A stretch of 64,000 nt of DNA, taken from Candidatus Aminicenantota bacterium. GTDB taxonomy: Bacteria > Acidobacteriota > Aminicenantia > Aminicenantales > Aminicenantaceae. Positions 37,690 to 47,559 of the stretch are shown in pieces. The translations under genes were made by a program, and so were the position numbers. The notes below the pieces were generated by a model. The model was given only the letters and a program-made list of their open reading frames with translations, was not told where the DNA came from and searched no databases. The number at the start of each line of letters is the position of its first letter. Position 1 is the first letter of the stretch. The stretch spans positions 1 to 64,000 of the forward strand of contig DRHQ01000091.1 in assembly GCA_011049545.1 (NCBI GenBank), written 5' to 3'.

Positions 37690-38148
37690 TCAAGAAGAAC
37701 TTCGGCCTCTGGATTTTTTTCCTACATTTTTAGAGCAATCTTTACATATGCCTTTGAAGTATCCGTGGATTTCATCGATTCTGTGTCCTGATATGATACC
37801 TTTCTCTCCCTCTGCGTAGGCACATTTAAGATCGATATCTATAATCTGGCCACATTTTTTACAGAGGAAATGGTGATGGTAATCTGTATTAAAGTCATAC
37901 CTGACTTCGGTTCCTGTAATAGTGACTCCAAAGACAAGTCTTTTTTCTAAAAAATTATTAAGGGTGTTGTAAACAGTTGTTAAAGAAAGGGTAGGAATAT
38001 CATTGAGCAGCTTTTCGTAGACCATTTCGACAGTGGGGTGGTTATTCAAATTATTACTCAAGTATTCAAGAATTTTTAACCGCTGGAATGTGGGCTTTAT
38101 GCCTTTTTCTTCAAGCAAAGTTTTTATCTTTTCCATATTTGTAATCAT
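37690..38148 (-). CDS. Fur-family regulator (PerR-like)
   Basis: KPTFQRLKILEYLSNN, LSLTTVYNTLNNF, DYHHHFLCKKCGQIIDID, GICKDC. Confidence 0.85.
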   Translation of the reverse strand: MITNMEKIKTLLEEKGIKPTFQRLKILEYLSNNLNNHPTVEMVYEKLLNDIPTLSLTTVYNTLNNFLEKRLVFGVTITGTEVRYDFNTDYHHHFLCKKCGQIIDIDLKCAYAEGEKGIISGHRIDEIHGYFKGICKDCSKNVGKKSRGRSSS

Positions 38149-38297
38149 TTCAAGCTTGTAATGATTGTAATGTTAGGCAATAGCCTTGTCAAGCAAAAAA
38201 TTATCTTAAAAAAATACCCCCCACTGTTATCCTTAAAGACTTTTGAACCATATAGCTTGACCCCTTTAAAGACATAATTGCCGCCCGAGTCTGTATG

Positions 38298-38545
38298 GTT
38301 CTTTTGCCTAGCGAAGGCTGTATAGTGAAAAAGCCGTGAGAAAGGCTGAGCGGGCATGGTTCCTCTCCGATGGAGAGGAGAGCGAAGCCAGGAGAATAAA
38401 TGGGGCCGAGAATAAATGGAGCCAGGCTCCATTTTCTGTATGAGAATGTCTCCTTTCTTGCAAAATGGAGCCTGGCCCCATTTATTCTGCATTTATTCTG
38501 GGGACAAAAACAACGTGTTTTTGAGCTATATAGCCTGAGCTTCTT
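38298..38545. repeat. Dispersed repeat (copy B) with an inserted AATGGAGCCAGGCTCC/GGAGCCTGGCCCCATT palindrome
   Basis: GCGAAGGCTGTATAGTGAAAAAGCCGTGAGAAAGGCTG..., AGAGGAGAGCGAAGCC, CAACGTGTTTTTGA shared with copy A. Confidence 0.75.
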
Positions 38546-39276
38546 TAGAGAAACTTTATTAATTTTTCTTTTAAAATTGAGAAGGCCTCTTTTGGAGTAG
38601 AGCAGTAAAAGAAAAGTTTGAGATCCTCTGCAGAAATTGTTTTATGTTTTAAAAGTTCCTCAAAGTTTATGATTTTTCTCCAATATTCTTCCCCATAAAG
38701 CAGTATGACCACATCTTCGCGAGAAATCTTATTTGTCTGAACCAGGGTAAGCGTTTCAAAAACCTCATCCAGAGTGCCATAACCCCCGGGGAATGCAACC
38801 ACAGCTCTTGCCTTATTCAGCATCCAAAATTTTCTCATGAAAAAATAATTGAACATAAAAGAGAGCTCAGGAGATATGTAGAGATTAGGTAATTGATCCT
38901 CAGGAAGAGAAATATTCATGCCTATAGATTTTCCTTCTGCTCGCGATGCCCCCCGGTTCGCAGCTTCCATTATGCCAGGCCCTCCTCCTGTGCAGACAAC
39001 AAAATTTTTGCCCTTTTGCTTTAACTTTATAGCCCATTTGGCCAGGTTGTATGCAAGTTCTTCAGCTTCCCAATAGTACCTTGTCAAAGGAGAATCTTTC
39101 TCCTCAACCTTTGCCTTTGAAGAACCAAGAAAAAGAATTGTATTGTTGACCTTCAATTCATTCAACCTCTTCAAAGGCTCTAAATACTCACTTAAAATTC
39201 TCAAAGTGCGGGCTTCATCAGATTCTAAAAATTGCGAATTTTCATAAGCTTTTATTGTGGATTCACTTTTTTTCAT
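38545..39276 (-). CDS. LOG-family (TIGR00730-like) protein
   Basis: VCTGGGPGIMEAANRGASRAEG, VAFPGGYGTLDEVFETLTLVQT. Confidence 0.9.
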   Translation of the reverse strand: MKKSESTIKAYENSQFLESDEARTLRILSEYLEPLKRLNELKVNNTILFLGSSKAKVEEKDSPLTRYYWEAEELAYNLAKWAIKLKQKGKNFVVCTGGGPGIMEAANRGASRAEGKSIGMNISLPEDQLPNLYISPELSFMFNYFFMRKFWMLNKARAVVAFPGGYGTLDEVFETLTLVQTNKISREDVVILLYGEEYWRKIINFEELLKHKTISAEDLKLFFYCSTPKEAFSILKEKLIKFL

Positions 39277-39573
39277 ATTATCCTCTTTCTAAAATTGGAA
39301 CAAAAAGTCTATCTGAATTGTAAGATTAAAACAAGGATTTTCGGAGCCAGATTACCCTTGCTCGTTGTAATAAAAGCGGCAATCTAGTCTAGTTTCTTAT
39401 TATTAACTTGATTCGTTCCATTCGCTCTAAGCTGGGTATTAATTCAATTCTTGCGGTTCTTGCTCTCATCAGATATTCTAGTTGACGTTAGGTAAGGTAT
39501 AATATCAAGAATTTTCAGGCAAGGATGGAATAAAGATAAAAAATGAGGGCTGAGATTAAGCGAGGTGAAAACA

Positions 39574-40008
39574 ATGCTTGAGTTTTGGAAAGCGATGAAA
39601 AAACAAAGATTTGAAGAAGAAGTCAAAAAAATCGAACATGAAATAAGCCGATCAAAAAGGTTCAATTATAGTTTTGGCATTTTTGTGGTAGATATAAGCA
39701 ACAACGCTCCAAAGGGAATAAGCGCACTAATGCCCGGTAAAACTCTTTCCTTTCATTTAATGAAAAAATATATTCGTGGTTATGACAAGCTGTTTGGTCC
39801 TTTTTTCAGGAGATATTATATAATCCTTCCTCAATCAGATAGAAACGGAATCAATGCATTCAAACAAAGAATTCATAGGCTCGCCAAAGAATATAAATGG
39901 GGAGATTTGAGTATAGGTGAAGCGCTCTATGATGAAGATGGTGAAAATCCCCAAGCTTTATTAGACGCAGCCATAAGCCGATTATCAAGCCTGAATAATC
40001 CAGGCTAG
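39574..40008 (+). CDS. Degenerate GGDEF-like domain protein
   Basis: RSKRFNYSFGIFVVDI..., GYDKLFGPFFRRYYIILPQ in place of RxGGDEF, ALLDAAISRL; start set at ATG 39574. Confidence 0.5.
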   Translation: MLEFWKAMKKQRFEEEVKKIEHEISRSKRFNYSFGIFVVDISNNAPKGISALMPGKTLSFHLMKKYIRGYDKLFGPFFRRYYIILPQSDRNGINAFKQRIHRLAKEYKWGDLSIGEALYDEDGENPQALLDAAISRLSSLNNPG

Positions 40009-40280
40009 TTAAAACCATTCTAAAAAAGATTATTGTCGGCAAACAAATTCAAAAGTTACGAGAACTATTTCAAATAAGTCAAAAAAAAACAAGGAGAAAA
40101 GGGGGCAAGCCCTTTTTATACAGGTTACTTTTTAGAAGAAAATTGCCAATCCACTTTCTTTTCTGCTTAGCAGTCTAACCTGGATTATTCATGAATTATA
40201 AAAGCTTTAAAGGTCTGATCCCAATATTTTGACTTCATATATATCCTGTGCTATCTATACAGAAGTTCAAAGGAAACGAA

Positions 40281-41030
40281 ATGACGAAATGCCTGGAGAG
40301 TTTATCGGCCAAGGAATACCCTGGGCGGATCATAATCATAGGAAGAGATATTACAGGTAAAAATGAGATAGTAATCTATGCTATCACAGGAAGGTCTCTT
40401 TCCAGCCAGGCGAGAAAAATGCAGCTGAAGGATGACGCCATTTGGGTAAATCCCACAGATGAGGAAACGCTAAAAAAGGGAAACACAGACTTGCTGATCT
40501 ATCCCGCCCTTTTATTCTCTAACGGAATTGCTGTAAGCAACGGTAAGCAGACTGCGGATATAAAAACCTGCCTTGGTCAAAGCCAGAATCCTGCAGAAGT
40601 TTTAAAATTAGCTCTCCATGAATGGGATTATGAACCTGATGCGCCCACCTTTACTCCAAGAATAAGCGGCTGCGTTCTCCCTCAGAAAAAGGCAGCTCTC
40701 AGCATAATAAAAAGAGCTTCTAACGGATCCTCGACAAGAAATATCTTTGAGATACCATTGATACCTGGAAAAGGAAAAATGATCTCAACCTATGAGGGAG
40801 ATGACAAGGACCCTCTACCCGCTTTCACAGGAGAGCCGATTGACGTCGAGATCAAAGAAAACAAGGCCTATGATATGGCCGCGGCAGTTTATGACGCTCT
40901 AGAGCCAGCACCTGGTAAAAAAGACCATAGGGTATCTGTGGTCAGTATCTTCTCCAGTGATTTGAGCTCAAATGAGCATGAAATACACATCATAAACAAA
41001 CATGAAAGGATAGGGAGTCAGGATGGATAA
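40281..41030 (+). CDS. purO: IMP cyclohydrolase (PurO-type)
   Basis: YPGRIIIIGRDITGKNEIVIYAITGRSLSSQARKM, PTFTPRISGCV, FTGEPIDVEI; pairs with AICAR transformylase. Confidence 0.75.
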   Translation: MTKCLESLSAKEYPGRIIIIGRDITGKNEIVIYAITGRSLSSQARKMQLKDDAIWVNPTDEETLKKGNTDLLIYPALLFSNGIAVSNGKQTADIKTCLGQSQNPAEVLKLALHEWDYEPDAPTFTPRISGCVLPQKKAALSIIKRASNGSSTRNIFEIPLIPGKGKMISTYEGDDKDPLPAFTGEPIDVEIKENKAYDMAAAVYDALEPAPGKKDHRVSVVSIFSSDLSSNEHEIHIINKHERIGSQDG

Positions 41031-42102
41031 AACGAGCAAAGAAGACCGAAAACAGTACAGGACTTCAGTCAAAGAAGAGTTCCCTGACACTCTTCGTTTC
41101 GGAAAACGGAAGTTCAAGAAAAAACTGCCGTTGAGGTATGGAGAAAACCCTGGCTACTCAGCTGCCTTTTACTCTGAAAAAGAGGCCTCCGGTCCAAACA
41201 TGGCGACCATGGAAGTGCTGCAGGAAGGAACCAAGGGGCTAAGTTATATAAATATAGGAGATATGGACCTGGGCCAAAGACTGATTAAAAAATTAACAGA
41301 TATTTATAAAAATAATCTAATCTGTGTCCTGATTAAACATGAGATACCCAGCGGAGTCGCTAGGGGAGAGTCGCCAGGAAAGACTTTTGAAAAAGCATGG
41401 AATTGCGACTCCCTTTCTAACTTCGGAAGCGTCGATGTTTTCAATTACCAGATAACTGAGCAAGTGGCAGAACTCCTTGTGGAAAAAGGAAAAAATATCG
41501 AGGTCGTCTATGCTCCTGATTTCACATCCGAAGCTCTTGAAGTTTTATCTTCAAGAAAACCCTTACGACTAGTAAAAATGGGGACCACTCCTGAGATGAA
41601 AGCTTCTGATAATGGTTTGGAATTTAAAAGAGTAGCTGGTGGTCTTTTGATTCAAAAGAGGTTTGATTCAAAGATCACATCTTTAGAATCTATCGATGTA
41701 GTATCAGAAAGAAAAGCAACTCAAGAAGAGATTGAGGCAGCCATTTTTAACTGGAATATAGCTTGTTTTACCCGATCTAATGCCATTGTCATCGGCAAAG
41801 AAGATAAGGTTCATGGAATTGGTTCAGGACAGAGAAGCCGAATCGATGCCGCAGAGACGGCCATAAGATACTCAAAACGAGGCTATGGGCCTGAAGGATG
41901 TGTAATGGCCTCAGATGCCTTTATTCCCTTTACAGATGTCGTCGAACTGGCAGCACGCAACGGAATAAAGGCCATAATTTACCCTCTGGGATCAATTAGA
42001 GACCAGGATGTTATCGACAAGGCTAATGAGCATAATATAGCCATGATCATAACCAGAAGACCTGGAGAAAAGGATAGTGAGCGCTGTTTCCTGCACAGAT
42101 AA
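41023..42102 (+). CDS. Stand-alone AICAR formyltransferase (PurH C-terminal-like)
   Basis: LPLRYGENPGYSAAFY, LIKHEIPSGVA, FTRSNAIVIGKEDKVHGIGSGQRSRIDAAETAI, ASDAFIPFTDVVELAARNGIKAIIYPLGS. Confidence 0.9.
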   Translation: MDKTSKEDRKQYRTSVKEEFPDTLRFGKRKFKKKLPLRYGENPGYSAAFYSEKEASGPNMATMEVLQEGTKGLSYINIGDMDLGQRLIKKLTDIYKNNLICVLIKHEIPSGVARGESPGKTFEKAWNCDSLSNFGSVDVFNYQITEQVAELLVEKGKNIEVVYAPDFTSEALEVLSSRKPLRLVKMGTTPEMKASDNGLEFKRVAGGLLIQKRFDSKITSLESIDVVSERKATQEEIEAAIFNWNIACFTRSNAIVIGKEDKVHGIGSGQRSRIDAAETAIRYSKRGYGPEGCVMASDAFIPFTDVVELAARNGIKAIIYPLGSIRDQDVIDKANEHNIAMIITRRPGEKDSERCFLHR

Positions 42103-42110
42103 CAATTTGA

Positions 42111-42341
42111 CTGTCTCCCCCTGTAAACTGTCTCGTAAACACTCGTGAACATGAATTTTTGGAGCAAACACTGCAACAATTCGCTTCTGGCGGTCGTGGA
42201 CGTCGTCGTGGCGAAGTTAGTCAGGCTCAAGGATTTGATGCAGAACCAGGTGAATATATTGTGAAAATGACCGTAAATAGCCAGACATACACGAGCACAA
42301 TCACAATCCGCCCAGACCATATACTGAAAGAGGGCAAATAA
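42111..42341 (+). pseudogene. C-terminal remnant of a sortilin/BNR-type glycosyl-hydrolase-like protein
   Basis: QFASGGRGRRRGEVSQAQGFDAEPGEYIVKMTVNSQTYTSTITIRPDHILKEGK resembles the C-terminal tail of such proteins; no N-terminal domain upstream. Confidence 0.45.
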
Positions 42342-42481
42342 TAAATTAACGATAACTAGGGAAGGATTAATTAACTTATTGGCTTTGTGCCGAAGGAAGA
42401 CTTCGGTGATATCTGTTGCCATGGGGATATCGAGAAAAATCATAAGATAAGGAAACCTTAACACTCGTAAGGAGGTATCTC

Positions 42482-44053
42482 ATGAAAAAAACAACTTTAT
42501 TCCTTGTTTTTGTATTTCTGTTAATCAACTTCACTTTAAGCTCCAGCCTGGTTGCTCAGGAGCTGAGTGATCCGGAGCTGAACTTTGAGGCTGCGTGGAA
42601 ATCATACGACCTCAACTATGGAGCCTTCATACCCAAGAAGGTTGATTGGGATCTGCTCTACAGAGTTTACCGTCCCAAAGTAACTCCCCAGACAACCGAT
42701 GACGAGTTGTTTGACATCATCTCGGCCATGCTGAAGCAGCTGAATGACAATCATGTCAGTCTCAGAACGGAGACCCGCCGCTTTGGTGCCGGGATCACAA
42801 GTGATCTCGAGAGGGGGGATTTCTCTCTAGACCTTGTCAAGGAGAAATACCTGAAAGGCAAGCTCAAACAAAGGGTAAAAAGTCGTCGAGGCAACCTTAT
42901 TTTTACATTTGGCTGGATAACAGACGAAATAGGCTATTTTTACTTTAGGAATTTTAGCAGTCGCAAAGAGAGCACTGCTGCTGTTGATGAGATAGTTAAC
43001 GAATTCAAAAACGCTAAGGGTATCATCATGGACATCCGTAACAACGGAGGTGGAAGTGACCTTGTGGCCAAAGCAATCGGTGACCGTTTCGCCGATACGA
43101 AGAGGCTGTACATGTATTCGCACATACGCAATGGCCCTAATCATGATGATTTTACACCCCCAAGGTATTGGCACTTCGAACCCGACGGACCCATGCAATT
43201 CCTCAAACCAGTCATTTTTCTGACTAATCGTTTTTCGATCAGTGCTGCCGATTGCTTCGCGTTAGGGATGCGGGCCCTGCCTCATGTCACGAACTTGGGC
43301 GATGCAACCTCAGGGGCTTATTCCGACTCCATGGGTGAAACGCTTCCCAATGGATGGAGTGTTAGGATGGGCAACAAACTTTACTTTGATAATGAGGGAC
43401 GAGGCTGGGAGGGTATCGGTACGCCTCCAGACCTCCGCGTGGTCAATACTAAAGAGGACATCGCTCGAGGTGTTGATAAGGTATTGGAATTGGCGATCGA
43501 AATACTTAACTCTGGCCCAATAGCACTGCAGGATGAGCCTAGTAGTGTACTAAACGCCCAGGAGTCCCTGGCAGATAACTTGGAGAAAGCGATCAATACA
43601 GTAGGTATTGATTCTACAGTTAAGTTATTTGATAGCGAAATAAAACCCCGGCCGAGTACCATTCGTCCTATAGAATTTGACTGGACTCCTTCACTGACTC
43701 CTTATTCATCAGCGTTCGCTTCGGAAGCAACACTGCGCCAGTCTCGGTTTCAAGCAGAAAAGCGTCCTGCTTATTATATCGATATAGAAGAAATGGATAT
43801 GTTAGCAAATCGGCTTAAGCAGCAAGATAAAATGCGAGAAGCGATTGAAGTTTTGAAGATAAGTGTCAAGGTATACCCATTGGAATATAGGGCTTACGCG
43901 GGCCTAGCAGAAACTTACGAGAAAAACGGCGACACGGAGCTTGCCAAAATGAATTATTTTAAGGTCATGGAGCTGAATCCAAGAAGATCTCAACGGGAAA
44001 AACAGGCATACGAAAGGGCGAAAGAGTTTATTAAAAAGAAAGACGATAAATAG
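42482..44053 (+). CDS. S41-family peptidase with C-terminal TPR region
   Basis: GIIMDIRNNGGGSDLVAKAIGDRF, PVIFLTNRFSISAADCFALGMRALPHVTNLGDATSGAYSD. Confidence 0.85.
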   Translation: MKKTTLFLVFVFLLINFTLSSSLVAQELSDPELNFEAAWKSYDLNYGAFIPKKVDWDLLYRVYRPKVTPQTTDDELFDIISAMLKQLNDNHVSLRTETRRFGAGITSDLERGDFSLDLVKEKYLKGKLKQRVKSRRGNLIFTFGWITDEIGYFYFRNFSSRKESTAAVDEIVNEFKNAKGIIMDIRNNGGGSDLVAKAIGDRFADTKRLYMYSHIRNGPNHDDFTPPRYWHFEPDGPMQFLKPVIFLTNRFSISAADCFALGMRALPHVTNLGDATSGAYSDSMGETLPNGWSVRMGNKLYFDNEGRGWEGIGTPPDLRVVNTKEDIARGVDKVLELAIEILNSGPIALQDEPSSVLNAQESLADNLEKAINTVGIDSTVKLFDSEIKPRPSTIRPIEFDWTPSLTPYSSAFASEATLRQSRFQAEKRPAYYIDIEEMDMLANRLKQQDKMREAIEVLKISVKVYPLEYRAYAGLAETYEKNGDTELAKMNYFKVMELNPRRSQREKQAYERAKEFIKKKDDK

Positions 44054-44234
44054 ATTCCGACTAACAGTCGCACATGGTACTCGCGTGTCAGATAGCTTTT
44101 GAAGAAGAGACTAAATATTCTTAGCTTTGAGCTATTCAATGCCATATACCAAAGTTTTGTCGCCTGCGAATAAATATTGGTCCTTCCTCTCTTTACTCTA
44201 GCTCCTTTCACCGTTGAGAATTGGGGAGCATTCT

Positions 44235-46889
44235 CTACCGAGCAGAGCCGTAGTACAAGGAATTGAATAGGAGCTTAAAAGTCCCGTGGGGCTGAGCCCT
44301 GCTCTGGACCCCGAATCCTAACAGTATAACTCTTCCCTTGCCTAAAGGGACCTCCATCGCTGAGGCTTTGTTTTGAAGATATTTTTCCCCTCTTAGATAA
44401 CCGCTCATAAGGAGGCTTCCTTTTGGATACTTGGAAATGACCACAGGGGCCTTTTCCTTCTCAAAAGAGGGAAGGATATCAAAAGCGAGGGGGCGAGCAA
44501 AAACAGCTGGAGCTTCCTCGGGCATCCCGAAGGCAACCGGATGCTTAGCGTTGAACTCCATCCGAAGGATGGATTTAGGACACGCAAACTTGGGTGGTCC
44601 GGGCTCCGCCGGGACGTTGCCGCGACCGGCGGCTGGCCTCAGGTCTTTCAGAACATCCCTCACGGGTAAGCCGAGCTCGTCAACGGCAAAGAGGCAGCCA
44701 GAATTCAGTGTCACCAGGGTGCCACCCTCCTCAACGAACCTCTTTATGTTCCTGACACCTGCTCTTGTTATCCCTCCAACATACTGTGGAGGCATGGTGC
44801 CCGGTTTATGTCCATTAACGATGTCATCGGTAGACATGGAAGGAATGACGAGAACGTCGAAGCGCTTACCGAGCTCCCGCGCTCTCACATCGTCATCGTA
44901 GATGTTGACAAAAGGGAACTCGAACTGTTCAAAGAGCCAGCGCGTCCAGCCCTCATCCACACTGGCGGTCCAGGATTTGTAAAGGGCCACCCTCGGAGTA
45001 TTTATCTTTAGAGTATCCACCGGAACACGCCCCCTAGTACCTTCTATGGTGAGGAAGAGCTCCTTAGCCAGTGCATCCATGAAGGAACGGGAGATGCTCC
45101 CGGCAAGGACAATCCAGGTTCCGGGTAGGTAGGACTTTCCCTCAACACTAAAGGACTCACGAGCGCGAAGAACCTCTCCTCCTGCCTGGAGTATCCGGTT
45201 AACGGCAATGAAGCTGTTATTCGTCTTGGGCGTTATAAGGTAAGCGTATCCCGCACTACCTTCTACCTTCCCAGCTGGAGGCACCGCCTTCTCAACGGGA
45301 GTCAGGGAAACCTCCAAAGGGGTATCGACGGCTGAAACCGTTACCCCCATCTGGTAGGGAAGCGTCCATCCCGCAATATCGTAAGGACGAATGTACGCAT
45401 CTGCGAACTTCTGGGGTTGGACCAAACCCTGCCACAAGGTGGGATACTTCGTTAGATCAGGAAGGAGTTGTTCTTCAAAGATAGATTTGACAAAAAGGGA
45501 GAAAGGCTGGTTCATGGGAATGATCCATGTCCCTGCCGGATAGGAGATTCCACTGGATGCAAAATTCTTCTCCGCCTGGTAGACCTCGATTCCCATAAAT
45601 ATCATCTTGTTGAGCAGAATTGCAGCTGTCGGCGCATCCCATTGCGTCTTCGGAATGATCCACGCAAAAGGGAGCTCCTTCTGGAAGCGGGCGATAACAT
45701 CCTTCCCCATCTGGTATCTATCATAGAGTAGCTTTTCACGGTACAGGGCGGCTGTATGCAAGGTCGCTTTGGAGCACGTGAGAACATATTCCACCGCATC
45801 CCTTAGCCTCCACCAGCCTCCTTTCCAAGGATTGGGGTAGAAAACAGAAGGAGTCAGATCCCGAAAATCCTCCGGGAAATCATTAATCTTGTAGTAATGG
45901 GGCGTGGCATAGTGGTAAAGCTGGGTCTCGGGGCATATGGATACCGTGTGAAAGAGATCACCAACAGTGTCCACCATGTCGGGAGACCAGAGATCATATC
46001 GAGCCCTGGAGATCGCTCCGGACTGCCCATTCCGGTCAAAAGCCGCTCCAATAGCGGTGCCGATGAGGTTTTTCCACCGGATAATCATGGGATGGTAGTT
46101 GGGATTGACCGGCTCCACATTTGGGGGGATAAAGATTCTTGCCGGGAAGGGCCCCGTTTGGTGATGACTACAGAGTATCTGAGGAAACCATTCACGATTT
46201 GCTTGACCGTGAATGTTCTGAGTCTCCACCAGGTTGAGCATAAAGGAGTCGCGGTTGTTATCGTGGCCCGCATATACGTGGTACAGCCACGGCATAGGAC
46301 TTGTCTCATAGGGGGTACCCAGATTCTGGTGGTACCACTCAGCCACCATGTCCATACCATCGGGATTGGCAAAAACAAGAAGTAGGATGGTGTTTTCACG
46401 AATCAGACGGGTGTCCGTGTCTTCAGATGATATCAGGTCATAAGCCAACTGTAAGTTATGCTGTGCCGGAGCAACCTCGGTCCCGTGGAGGCCGCCGTCA
46501 ATATGAACCACTGCTCTCCCCTCGGCCACAAGACCGCGAGCTTCCTCATCTGTGAGCCCCGTCACCAGTGCCAACCTTCTTGAAATCTCCTTCAAGCGGT
46601 CCAGCTTCGCCATATTCTCTGCCGAAGTGATGACAGCGTACATCATCGGCTTCCCCATGGAGGTCTTCCCCATTTCAAAGAGCTTTATCCTTGGGGAAGC
46701 TTGCTCTAGCGCTTTTAGATACTGAATAGCTTGTTGATAAGATGCCAAGTGATAATCGGCTCCTACCTTGAATCCAAGCACCTCTTCAGGAGTGGGGACT
46801 CTTTGCGCAAAGGAGATACTCCCGGCGATTAAAAAAATAAAAGTGCCCGCTATAATAGCTATCAAAGAATGGAAACTCTTTTTTAGCAT
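44235..46889 (-). CDS. M14-family zinc carboxypeptidase (secreted)
   Basis: Signal peptide; HIDGGLHGTEVAPAQ, NTILLLVFANPDGMDMVAEWY, NNRDSFMLN, ILCSHHQTGPFPARIFIPP. Confidence 0.85.
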   Translation of the reverse strand: MLKKSFHSLIAIIAGTFIFLIAGSISFAQRVPTPEEVLGFKVGADYHLASYQQAIQYLKALEQASPRIKLFEMGKTSMGKPMMYAVITSAENMAKLDRLKEISRRLALVTGLTDEEARGLVAEGRAVVHIDGGLHGTEVAPAQHNLQLAYDLISSEDTDTRLIRENTILLLVFANPDGMDMVAEWYHQNLGTPYETSPMPWLYHVYAGHDNNRDSFMLNLVETQNIHGQANREWFPQILCSHHQTGPFPARIFIPPNVEPVNPNYHPMIIRWKNLIGTAIGAAFDRNGQSGAISRARYDLWSPDMVDTVGDLFHTVSICPETQLYHYATPHYYKINDFPEDFRDLTPSVFYPNPWKGGWWRLRDAVEYVLTCSKATLHTAALYREKLLYDRYQMGKDVIARFQKELPFAWIIPKTQWDAPTAAILLNKMIFMGIEVYQAEKNFASSGISYPAGTWIIPMNQPFSLFVKSIFEEQLLPDLTKYPTLWQGLVQPQKFADAYIRPYDIAGWTLPYQMGVTVSAVDTPLEVSLTPVEKAVPPAGKVEGSAGYAYLITPKTNNSFIAVNRILQAGGEVLRARESFSVEGKSYLPGTWIVLAGSISRSFMDALAKELFLTIEGTRGRVPVDTLKINTPRVALYKSWTASVDEGWTRWLFEQFEFPFVNIYDDDVRARELGKRFDVLVIPSMSTDDIVNGHKPGTMPPQYVGGITRAGVRNIKRFVEEGGTLVTLNSGCLFAVDELGLPVRDVLKDLRPAAGRGNVPAEPGPPKFACPKSILRMEFNAKHPVAFGMPEEAPAVFARPLAFDILPSFEKEKAPVVISKYPKGSLLMSGYLRGEKYLQNKASAMEVPLGKGRVILLGFGVQSRAQPHGTFKLLFNSLYYGSAR

Positions 46890-47501
46890 GAAATCCCTCC
46901 TTTTATAAATGAAAATTTTTTCTCAAAAAGAATAAATAGGAAATTGGTTTTTGGGACTGCATTGAGTTCGGCTCATTTTTATTCAATTTCCATTTCCTGA
47001 ACTGATCTGTAGATAATAATAGATAGAAGAAACATACCCTGTCAACGAAAAATTCGCGATTATTAGAAAAAATCAGCGGAAATGCTAGAATAAGGTAGAT
47101 ACAGAATAGACTTTGCCATCTAAGTCACAGTGTTTCGACTTTTATAGATATTCCGCCCTTTCCTCAGCAGCCATAACCAAATGAGGCCAGGCCTGTGGTG
47201 GAGGCGGGCGTTCTGCAGCAAAAGTCAGCTTAAGACGCCGGATAATCCTGTCTATAGCATTATGGTCTTAAATAAAGGCTATGATGCACATCTGGCCTCC
47301 GCTCTGTTTTCTGCACAGATAAAAAGAAGAAGCACGTTTTTTTGTCGGAATTCGATTCATCAATCCCACATGATTGAAGCAAGATATTGCAGGGGATAAA
47401 TCCACCTCAAAAAAAACAATTGTAAATTTGACCAGAAATCGTCCCCTTTTTAGTCTACGCTATAATATTTTCTCCACGTAAATAAATAAATAAAAAATAT
47501 A

Positions 47502-47531
47502 CTTGACAAACACGCACTCATGTTTTATATT
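47502..47531 (+). promoter_or_regulatory. dnaK promoter (TTGACA-N17-TATATT) overlapped by HAIR-like HspR operator
   Basis: CTTGACA-N7-ACTCATG at 47502-47522 (HAIR consensus CTTGAGT-N7-ACTCAAG); -35 47503-47508, -10 47526-47531. Confidence 0.75.
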
Positions 47532-47559
47532 ATAAAGAGACTAATATAGGAGACAATAA

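Noticed and set aside
38145-38492. 115-aa minus-strand ORF upstream of the Fur-like gene
   Set aside because: Most of it is translation of dispersed repeat copy B and its nested palindrome.
47181-47399. 72-aa ORF upstream of dnaK
   Set aside because: Low-complexity, repeat-rich intergenic region with degenerate REP-like sequence; no RBS or family motif.
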